A DNA stretch of 64,000 bases from positions 310,001 to 374,000 of the forward strand of contig NZ_CP022113.1 in NCBI RefSeq assembly GCF_000730165.1, written 5' to 3'. The position numbers and the translations under genes are program-made. The notes beneath the pieces were generated by a model. The model saw only the letters and a list, made by a program, of their open reading frames with translations. It made no database searches and was not told the DNA's origin. Below are positions 57,325-64,000 of the stretch, piece by piece. This DNA is from Nitrospirillum viridazoti CBAmc (GTDB taxonomy: Bacteria > Pseudomonadota > Alphaproteobacteria > Azospirillales > Azospirillaceae). The stretch's first letter is position 1. Every line of letters begins with the position of its first letter.

Positions 57325-58715
57325 TGTCCTATCCCAGCTACGGCCAGACGGCGCATGAGCCGACCATCGTCAAGCCGACACCCGGTGGCCGCCGTCCGGC
57401 GCCGGTGCAACTGGTGGCGCCGCCCACCGACTACGCGCCGGAAGACACGGTCGACCTGACGCTGGGCGGTCTCAACCCGCTGGTGGCCGCCGCCGGCCCC
57501 ATCCTGACGCTGGCCCGCCGCCTGCGCACGTCCGCCGCCCAGTCCAATATCGAGGAACTGCGCGAGCGCGTCGCCGACGAGATCAAGACCTTCGAGAAGC
57601 GGGCGCAAGGCACCGGCGTCACCAACGAGGCGGCGCGCGCGGCCCACTACGCCCTGTGCGCCACCATCGACGACATCGTGCTGAACACCCCGTGGGGCGC
57701 CAGCAGCACCTGGGCGCGGGCCGGCATGGTCATCACCTTCCACATCGACGTGACGGGTGGCGAGCGCTTCTACGACCTGCTGAACCACCTGCTGAAGGAT
57801 CCGGCCGCCAACTTCCAGGTGCTGGAGCTGATGTACCTGTGCCTGTCGCTGGGGTTCGAGGGCCGGCTGCGCATCCTGCCGCAGGGCTCGCTTGAACACT
57901 CCCGCATCCGCGACAACCTCTACCGCATCCTGTCCCAACGGCGCGGCGAGGCCGAGCGCGAGCTGTCGGTGCATTGGCGCGGGGTGGAGGCGCCCTTCCG
58001 CCCCCTGCTGCCCAGCATCGAGTTCTGGACCGTCATGGCGGCAACGCTGATCATCATCACCGTGATGGCCACGGGCTTCAGCTTCGCGCTGAACGGCAGT
58101 TCCGACGCCACGCTGGAAAAGATGGCCACCCTGCCGCCGGTGGGACAGCCCAGCGTCGCCCTGGCGCAGCCCACGGCACCGGTGCAGCCCAAGTCCAAGG
58201 ATCTGGACCAGTTCCGCGCCTTCCTGGCGCCGGAGATCGCCCAGGGCCTGGTGACCGTGGTGCCCCAGGGCACGGACACCGTGGTGCGCATCCGCAACGC
58301 CGGCATGTTCGCGTCCGGCAGCAGCGAGGTGAACGAAAGCTACACCGCCCTGCTGAACCGTATCGGCGAGGCCCTGAACACCCGGCCCGGTACGGTGCTG
58401 ATCACGGGACATACCGATAATATTCCCATCCGCACCATCCGGTTCCCGTCGAACTGGCATTTGTCACAGGCCCGGGCCGACGCGGTCGCCGCCGTCATCG
58501 CCACCCACCTGACCGACAAGTCCCGTCTGAAGGCCCAGGGCATGGCCGACACCCAACCCATCGCCACCAACGACCAGGACGCCGGCCGAGAAGCCAACCG
58601 CCGCATCGACGTGATCCTGAGCTCGCCCGCGGCCGCCGTGCCGGTGCCGTCGGCCGCCACGGTGACCCCAGCCGCCACGCCTGTCCCGACCCCCAACCAG
58701 GGAACGGCCCAATGA
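57324..58715 (+). CDS. tssL: TssL with C-terminal OmpA domain
   Basis: The 463-residue protein combines the cytoplasmic DotU/TssL domain (NPLVAAAGPILTLARRLRTS, ALCATIDDIVLNTPWGASST, LMYLCLSLGFEGRLRILP), one membrane span (WTVMAATLIIITVMATGFSF) and a periplasmic OmpA-like peptidoglycan-binding domain (VLITGHTDNIPIRTIRFPSN, WHLSQARADAVAAVIATHL, EANRRIDVILSS). OmpA fusion is the extended TssL form. Start ATG 57324 has AAGGGGGG upstream; the longer frame from 57300 lies inside tssK. The stop overlaps tssM (ATGA). Confidence 0.95.
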   Translation: MSYPSYGQTAHEPTIVKPTPGGRRPAPVQLVAPPTDYAPEDTVDLTLGGLNPLVAAAGPILTLARRLRTSAAQSNIEELRERVADEIKTFEKRAQGTGVTNEAARAAHYALCATIDDIVLNTPWGASSTWARAGMVITFHIDVTGGERFYDLLNHLLKDPAANFQVLELMYLCLSLGFEGRLRILPQGSLEHSRIRDNLYRILSQRRGEAERELSVHWRGVEAPFRPLLPSIEFWTVMAATLIIITVMATGFSFALNGSSDATLEKMATLPPVGQPSVALAQPTAPVQPKSKDLDQFRAFLAPEIAQGLVTVVPQGTDTVVRIRNAGMFASGSSEVNESYTALLNRIGEALNTRPGTVLITGHTDNIPIRTIRFPSNWHLSQARADAVAAVIATHLTDKSRLKAQGMADTQPIATNDQDAGREANRRIDVILSSPAAAVPVPSAATVTPAATPVPTPNQGTAQ

Positions 58716-61700
58716 ACGTCCCAAGCAGCGTTTACTTCGCGCAGCCCCTGATTTCCGCCCTGGCGCAGCCCTTCCGCGCCCGCTGGGTCTGGTCCCTGGT
58801 GTGGGCTATCGGCTTTGCGCTGGTCATCTGGTTCTTCGGCGCCCTGGTGGCGGTGGGCAACCACCGCCCGCTGGAAGGCGACCTGGTGCGCCTGATCGCC
58901 TGTTGCGCCGTGTTCGCCACCTGGGCCGCCTTCAACCTTCAGGTCAATCTCAAGGCCCGGCAGACCGACCGGCGCATGGTCCACGACCTGACCGATCCCA
59001 GCGAGGAGGAGAAGCGCCGGGGTGCCGACGCCGCGTCCGCCGAGGAACTGCGCCTGCTGCGCGACCGTCTGCAAGAGGCGCTGAGCCAGCTGCGCAAGAA
59101 GGCCGGCCGCAAGGGCATGGGCCGGGGTTATCTCTACCAGCTGCCCTGGTACATCATGGTCGGGCCGCCGGGCTCGGGCAAAACCTCGGCCCTGCTGACT
59201 TCGGGCCTGAACTTTCCGCTGTCCACCACCATCGGCCGCGACCCCCTGAAGGGCATCGGCGGCACCCGCAATTGCGACTGGTGGTTCACGGACGAGGCCA
59301 TCCTGCTGGACACGGCCGGCCGCTACACCACGCAGGACAGCGACCCGCACCAGGACCAAGCCGCCTGGCTGGGCTTCCTGGACCTGCTGAAGAGCTACCG
59401 CCCGCGCCAGCCGGTGAACGGCGCCATCGTGGTGATGAGCCTGGCAGACCTGATGGCGCCCGATCCCACGGAACGCCTGAACCATGCCCGCGCCATCCGC
59501 CTGCGCCTGAACGAGCTGTACGACCGCTTCGGCCTGCGCTTCCCGGTCTACATGCTGTTCACCAAGGTCGATCTGGTGCCCGGCTTCGTCGAATACTTCG
59601 ACAATCTCGGCAAGTCGGAACGCGAACAGGTGTGGGGCATGACCTTCCCCCTGGACGACGGCGCCGCCGACAGTCCCGGCGTGGTCGAGCAGTTCCCGCA
59701 GGAGCTGGAGGGCCTGGTCATCCGCCTGAACGAGCGGCTGCTGGAACGGGTGCAGCAGGAGGCGGACATCGAGCGCCGCGGCCTGGTGTTCAACTTCCCC
59801 AACCAGGTGGCCAGCCTCAGCGACGCGCTGCTGGAGATCCTCACGGAAATCTTCCGCGCCAGCCCCTATGAGACGCGGCCCCTGCTGCGCGGCAGCTACT
59901 TCACCAGCAGCGTGCAGGTGGGCATGCCCATCGACCGCACCATGGCCACCATCGCCGCCACCTTCGGCCTGGATCCGGTGCGCATGCCGGCCAACAACCG
60001 CCAGGGCCGCAGCTATTTCCTGACCCGGCTGTTCAACGAGGTGATCTTCGCCGAGGCCGCCGTCGTCAGCCTGAACCCCAAGGTGGAGCAGCGCCGCCGC
60101 CGCCTGCGCATCGCGACGTACGCCTCCGCCGCCGTCATCTTGGCCGTGCTGGCCTATGCCTGGAGCACCGGCTATCAGGAGAACAAGCGTCAGGTGGCCC
60201 TGATCGACGACGGCCTGCAGGCCTATGACAAGGCGGCCACCGGCATCCCCAGCCAGGGTGTGACGGACGCCGACCTGGTGCGCGTGGTCAAGCCGCTGAA
60301 CATCCTGCGCAACCTGCCCACGGGCTTGGAGAACAACGAGGGTGTCGCCAGTCAGTGGCTGACCTTCGGCCTCTACCAGGGTGACAAGCTGAAGACGGTG
60401 CATGCCGCCGTGTATCACCGGGCGCTGAACGGCCTGATGCTGCCCCGCCTGCTGGTGCGGCTGCAGGAGCAGATCCAGGCGCACGAGGATGACGACGACT
60501 TCGTGGCCGGCGCGCTCAAGATCTACCTGATGCTGGGCAGCCGTGGTCCCTTGGACGCCAATGCCGTGCGCCAGTGGATGGTGGCCGACTGGGCTGCCAC
60601 CTGGCCGGGCGAGGCCAACAAGGGCCTGCGCGACGACTTGGCCCGCCACCTGGACAGTCTGCTGACCCGGGGCAGCCTGACGCCCATCCCCTTGGACGCC
60701 AACCTGATCACCCAATCGCGCCGCAGCCTGGAAAAGCTGTCCCCGGCCGAGCGGGTCTACGCCCTGGTGCGCCAGCATGAAGGCATCAGCCAGCTGCCGC
60801 AATGGCGCCCCGTCGACCATGCCGGCGCCACGGCCGACCATGTCTTCACCCGCGTCTCCGGCAAGCCGCTGACCGAGGGCATTCCCGGCCTGTACACGCC
60901 GGAAGGCTACAAGGCCTTCCAGCCGGCGCTCTCCGCCGTCATCGCCGAGGTGCAGGGGCAGAGCTGGGTGCTGGGCGACAAGCCCGCCGGGGCCAACGCC
61001 CAGGCGCAGCAGGCGGCCCAGGCCGATGACCTGCGCGAGCGGGTGACGCAGCTGTACTACGCCGACTACATCCAGCAGTGGGACACCATGCTGGGCGACC
61101 TGCGCATCGTGCCGCTGGCCGACATGCAGCAGACCATCGCCGTGCTGAACCTGGTGTCCAGCCCCGACATGCCGATGCTGAAGCTGCTGAAGGACGTGGC
61201 GGCGGAGACGCAGATCGTCCCACTGCCGGGCCTGCCCAAGGCGGTCCCGGCCCCGGGCGGTGCCGCTGCCCCGGCGGCCCTGCCCACGCCGGACGCGCCG
61301 GCCGGCGCCGTGGCCGTGGCCCAGCACTTCCAGCCCATCGCCGATTTCGTCACGCCCAGCAACGGCGCGCCGGCGCGGGCGGAGGATCTGGTGCGCCTGC
61401 TGGGCGAGGCTTATCAAGAGCTGAGCAACGTCGCCAGCGGGCCCGGCAACGGCCGCATGGCCATGTACACCCGCGCCTCCCACGGCGGGGCCGGCGGCCC
61501 CATCCAGATGCTCAACAACCAGGCGGCGCAGATGCCGCGCCCGGTCAACGGCTGGATCGCCACCATCACCGGTAGCGCGTCGGAACAGTCGGTGGGCGGT
61601 GCCCGCGCCCAGTTGAGCAACCTCTGGGGTGGCGAGGTGGGCGGCTTCTGCACCCGCGCTGTCAATGGCCGCTATCCCTTCGCCAAGGACAGCACCAAGG

Positions 61701-62305
61701 AAATTTCGGTGGGTGACTTCACCCGGCTGTTCGCCCCCAACGGCATGTTGGACAACTTCTTCAACAACCATCTGAAGACGCTGGTCGACACCTCAGGTGC
61801 CAAGTGGCGGTGGACCAAGGTTGGCGACACCGGCCTGGGCATCCCCGACAGCGTGCTGGCCTCCTTCCAGTATGCCGCCCAGATCCGCGACGCCTTCTTC
61901 CCCGATGGCGGCCAGCAGCCCCGTGTCGCCCTGCAGGTGACGCCGGTGACCCTGGATCCGAAGTCCACCGGCGTGCTGTTCGCCAGCGGCGGCCAGCAGA
62001 TCGAATACCAGCATGGGCCTCAGTGGCCGGCTTCGCTCCAGTGGCCGGACAACGACCCCAACGGCGTCAGCCGCGTGGTGTTCGAGGTAACCGACGGCCT
62101 GCCGCAGAGCGTGCTGAAAAGCGGTCCCTGGTCGCTGTTCCACCTGGTGGACCAGGGCACGGTCACGCCGCTGGGCAGTGACAACTTCCGCGTCAACTTC
62201 GCTTCCGGCACCCACAACGCCGGCTTCGAGGTGAAGTCCAGCACCTCGCTCAACCCCTTCATCCTCAAAGAACTGAGGGCGTTCCGTTGTCCAGTCTCTT
62301 TCTGA
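58712..62305 (+). CDS. tssM: TssM (IcmF), T6SS inner-membrane protein
   Basis: The 1197-residue protein is full length. Two N-terminal membrane spans (WSLVWAIGFALVIWFFGALV, LVRLIACCAVFATWAAFNLQ) precede an NTPase domain with Walker A GPPGSGKTS (about residues 151-159) and the D in LLDTAGRYTTQD. A further span (YASAAVILAVLAYAWSTG) leads to the large periplasmic domain, ending with the C-terminal TssM region (FEVTDGLPQSVLKSGPWSLF, HLVDQGTVTPLGSDNFRVNF). With TssJ and TssL it forms the membrane complex. Confidence 0.95.
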   Translation: MNVPSSVYFAQPLISALAQPFRARWVWSLVWAIGFALVIWFFGALVAVGNHRPLEGDLVRLIACCAVFATWAAFNLQVNLKARQTDRRMVHDLTDPSEEEKRRGADAASAEELRLLRDRLQEALSQLRKKAGRKGMGRGYLYQLPWYIMVGPPGSGKTSALLTSGLNFPLSTTIGRDPLKGIGGTRNCDWWFTDEAILLDTAGRYTTQDSDPHQDQAAWLGFLDLLKSYRPRQPVNGAIVVMSLADLMAPDPTERLNHARAIRLRLNELYDRFGLRFPVYMLFTKVDLVPGFVEYFDNLGKSEREQVWGMTFPLDDGAADSPGVVEQFPQELEGLVIRLNERLLERVQQEADIERRGLVFNFPNQVASLSDALLEILTEIFRASPYETRPLLRGSYFTSSVQVGMPIDRTMATIAATFGLDPVRMPANNRQGRSYFLTRLFNEVIFAEAAVVSLNPKVEQRRRRLRIATYASAAVILAVLAYAWSTGYQENKRQVALIDDGLQAYDKAATGIPSQGVTDADLVRVVKPLNILRNLPTGLENNEGVASQWLTFGLYQGDKLKTVHAAVYHRALNGLMLPRLLVRLQEQIQAHEDDDDFVAGALKIYLMLGSRGPLDANAVRQWMVADWAATWPGEANKGLRDDLARHLDSLLTRGSLTPIPLDANLITQSRRSLEKLSPAERVYALVRQHEGISQLPQWRPVDHAGATADHVFTRVSGKPLTEGIPGLYTPEGYKAFQPALSAVIAEVQGQSWVLGDKPAGANAQAQQAAQADDLRERVTQLYYADYIQQWDTMLGDLRIVPLADMQQTIAVLNLVSSPDMPMLKLLKDVAAETQIVPLPGLPKAVPAPGGAAAPAALPTPDAPAGAVAVAQHFQPIADFVTPSNGAPARAEDLVRLLGEAYQELSNVASGPGNGRMAMYTRASHGGAGGPIQMLNNQAAQMPRPVNGWIATITGSASEQSVGGARAQLSNLWGGEVGGFCTRAVNGRYPFAKDSTKEISVGDFTRLFAPNGMLDNFFNNHLKTLVDTSGAKWRWTKVGDTGLGIPDSVLASFQYAAQIRDAFFPDGGQQPRVALQVTPVTLDPKSTGVLFASGGQQIEYQHGPQWPASLQWPDNDPNGVSRVVFEVTDGLPQSVLKSGPWSLFHLVDQGTVTPLGSDNFRVNFASGTHNAGFEVKSSTSLNPFILKELRAFRCPVSF

Positions 62306-63861
62306 ATGGCGCCGTCTCGGCTCACGAGCCGGGTTTCTTCGGCAAGATCCCGGCGCGGGGGGACTTTGTCTCCCGGCGGCTGGATCCCGCGACCGTCCGC
62401 CCGCTGGACGAATGGCTGCAGGCGTCGCTCGCCACCAGCCAGCGGCAGATGGGTGAGGCGTGGCTGCCCAGCTACCTGGACACGCCGGTCTGGCGCTTTG
62501 TCCTGGGGCCGGGGGTCTGCGGCGACACGGCCATGGCCGGCGTGCTGATGCCCAGCGTCGACCGGGTGGGGCGCTACTTCCCCCTGGTGCTGGCGACCCC
62601 GCTGCCCGGCTGCGTCGCCCCCATCCGCCTGATCGAAAGCGGTCGCGCCTGGTTCGACAAGGTGGAGGACCTGGCGCTGACCTCGCTGGACGACGACTTC
62701 AACTTTGACAGCTTCGACCAGGCCGCCCGTGTGCTGGGCGCACCGCCCTACGACACCACGCGCGGGCCGGTGGAAAGCAGCGCCTTCCGCGTCGGGCTGG
62801 CCAACAATGGCGGCGCCAACGGCCGGGGCGCCCTGGGCGGCGCCTATGCCGAACTGCTGGACCAGGTGCTGATCGGCTTCAACAATCGCTTCAGCCTGTG
62901 GTGGACCACGGGGTCGGACAAGGTGGCGTCCTCGCTGCTGATCTCGCCCGGCCTGCCGGCGCCGCAGAACTACGCCGCCTTCCTGGATGGACGCTGGGAG
63001 CGCTGGGGCTGGGAACGGCCGGCCGACACGGCGCTGCACCTGGCGGACGAGGAACTGCCCATCCTGCTGCTGCGGCCCGTGGTGGCGCTGCCCAGCCATG
63101 GCCGCACCCATCCCGGCACCCGCCGCACCATCAACCAGGACGCCCTGCTGCTGCGGCCCGACCTGGGCCTGTGGTGCGTCGCCGACGGCCTGGGCGGCCA
63201 TTCGGCGGGCGAGGTGGCCAGCGCCCTGACCGTGAAGGCGCTGGACGCGGTGATGCCGCCCCTGTCCTACGGCGGCTTCGTGGAAGAGGTGCGCGAGGCC
63301 CTGGTCGAGGCCAACGACAAGCTGCGGGCCCAGGCTGCCACCCTGGGCGATCAGGCGCTGATCGCCTCCACCGCCGTAGTGCTGCTGATTTACGCCAACC
63401 GCTTCAATTGCCTGTGGGTGGGCGACAGCCGCATCTACCTGCTGCGCGACGGCCGGCTGCGCCAACTGACCACCGACCACGTGGCCGCCGGCATCAACCA
63501 GCAGCAGCGGGCCACCATGCTGGTCACCCGTGCCGTGGGCGCCGCCGACACGCTGGAGATCGACATGGTGCAGGACGTCGTCCAGCCCGGCGACCGCTTC
63601 CTGTTGTGCAGCGACGGCGTCACCAAGGTGCTGAGCGAGACGGAGATCGCCACGCTGATGCGGGGCATGCCCCCGCGCGAGACGGTGGATGCCCTGGTGG
63701 AGAACATCCTGGTCAGCGGCGCGCCGGACAACCTGACCGCCGTCATCGTCGATGTGCCGGAAAGCGATCATCCGGTGGCCGAGGCAGCCATGCAGGCCAC
63801 GGCCGTGCCGGCGCCGCACCCGCCGGCGCTTGAAGACGTGCGCCAAGGGGGTGCGGAATGA
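62287..63861 (+). CDS. tagF-pppA: TagF-PppA fusion, T6SS post-translational regulator
   Basis: One 524-residue protein joins two regulators that are usually separate. The N-terminal part (about residues 10-245) is a TagF domain (GFFGKIPARGDFVSRRLD, VGRYFPLVLATPLPG, FNNRFSLWWTTGSDKVASSL). The C-terminal part is a PP2C phosphatase (TRRTINQDALLLRPDLGLWC, VADGLGGHSAGEVASALTVK, RFNCLWVGDSRIYLLRDGRL, LLCSDGVTKVLSE) with the metal-binding aspartates. PppA reverses threonine phosphorylation, and TagF represses T6SS. The TTG start at 62287 overlaps the tssM end. The stop overlaps the next gene. Confidence 0.92.
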   Translation: MSSLFLNGAVSAHEPGFFGKIPARGDFVSRRLDPATVRPLDEWLQASLATSQRQMGEAWLPSYLDTPVWRFVLGPGVCGDTAMAGVLMPSVDRVGRYFPLVLATPLPGCVAPIRLIESGRAWFDKVEDLALTSLDDDFNFDSFDQAARVLGAPPYDTTRGPVESSAFRVGLANNGGANGRGALGGAYAELLDQVLIGFNNRFSLWWTTGSDKVASSLLISPGLPAPQNYAAFLDGRWERWGWERPADTALHLADEELPILLLRPVVALPSHGRTHPGTRRTINQDALLLRPDLGLWCVADGLGGHSAGEVASALTVKALDAVMPPLSYGGFVEEVREALVEANDKLRAQAATLGDQALIASTAVVLLIYANRFNCLWVGDSRIYLLRDGRLRQLTTDHVAAGINQQQRATMLVTRAVGAADTLEIDMVQDVVQPGDRFLLCSDGVTKVLSETEIATLMRGMPPRETVDALVENILVSGAPDNLTAVIVDVPESDHPVAEAAMQATAVPAPHPPALEDVRQGGAE

Positions 63862-64000
63862 GCCAAGCCGCCGTTCTTACCAACCCCGGCGCCACCGTGG
63901 CGAACGAGGAACCGCAGCAGCCGGACGAGATGACCTCGCTGCTGCTGAGCCCCGAAGCGCCGGATGAACTGACCCGCTTCGCCCCGGCCGAGCTGACCGA
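63858..64000 (+). CDS. T6SS-operon gene, 5' fragment
   Basis: A frame starts at ATG 63858, overlapping the tagF-pppA stop (ATGA), with GGGGGTGCGG before it. The 47 codons inside the window (SQAAVLTNPGATVANEEPQQ, LLLSPEAPDELTRFAPAEL) are proline- and acid-rich and give no family. In T6SS operons of this layout a kinase (PpkA) or TssA often follows, but the fragment does not decide. The gene runs off the right edge. Confidence 0.7.
   Translation, partial: MSQAAVLTNPGATVANEEPQQPDEMTSLLLSPEAPDELTRFAPAELT

Overview
The window is GC-rich, densely coded bacterial DNA. The gene set points to an alphaproteobacterium: a NepR/PhyR/EcfG general-stress-response locus, a biliverdin bacteriophytochrome with its heme oxygenase, ubiTUV, and a PaoABC-type aldehyde oxidoreductase. 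A Rhodospirillales/Azospirillaceae-like host (Nitrospirillum or Niveispirillum type) is my inference from gene content, not a database result. I recognise no tRNA, rRNA, CRISPR array or IS element.

Region 1 (1-11.1 kb): the left edge cuts a bacteriophytochrome gene (minus strand) that follows bphO. Divergently runs a rightward run of a small membrane protein, a DUF72 protein, a LigD-type ligase-polymerase, a SemiSWEET-like protein, topoisomerase IB and an HPII-type catalase. Then come a leftward ArsR/SRPBCC/membrane-protein operon with a double palindromic operator, a NepR-like anti-sigma factor, and a PhyR-like protein that has lost almost all of its receiver domain.

Region 2 (11.1-26 kb): an EcfG-type sigma factor, paoABC, a YciF-like ferritin-fold protein, a PRC-barrel protein, a small membrane protein, a three-subunit GMC dehydrogenase (subunit 3, flavoprotein, triheme cytochrome c), an orphan HicB-like antitoxin, the ubiTUV operon for O2-independent ubiquinone synthesis, and a metallo-beta-lactamase-fold hydrolase. 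I find EcfG-like promoter motifs (GGAAC-N16/17-NGTT) before several of these genes and before the LigD and catalase genes, so much of 2.3-17.8 kb looks like a physically clustered stress regulon.

Region 3 (26-39.3 kb): a peptide-related uptake locus (serine hydrolase, TonB-dependent receptor, XRE-cupin regulator, MFS transporter, dipeptide-epimerase-like enolase) with matching operator-like palindromes on both sides of the regulator. It is followed by a secreted toroid-fold protein, a truncated hemoglobin, a GH3 beta-glucosidase and a small cysteine-containing exported protein.

Region 4 (39.3-64 kb): a type VI secretion locus. Leftward lies an effector arm: vgrG2 with a novel C-terminal extension, a periplasmic protein with two DcrB-like halves, a small membrane protein, vgrG1, a repeat-rich protein, an EagR-type chaperone, a prePAAR/PAAR-Rhs effector with an unrecognised C-terminal toxin, a probable immunity gene, and four further small unknown genes. 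Rightward, across an AT-rich gap, lies a structural/regulatory arm: tagH, tssJ, tssK, tssL (OmpA-fused), tssM, and a tagF-pppA fusion, continuing past the right edge. The two vgrG genes share about 1.53 kb of almost identical DNA. The most likely undescribed system is the vgrG2-extension module or the Rhs C-terminal toxin with its immunity gene.
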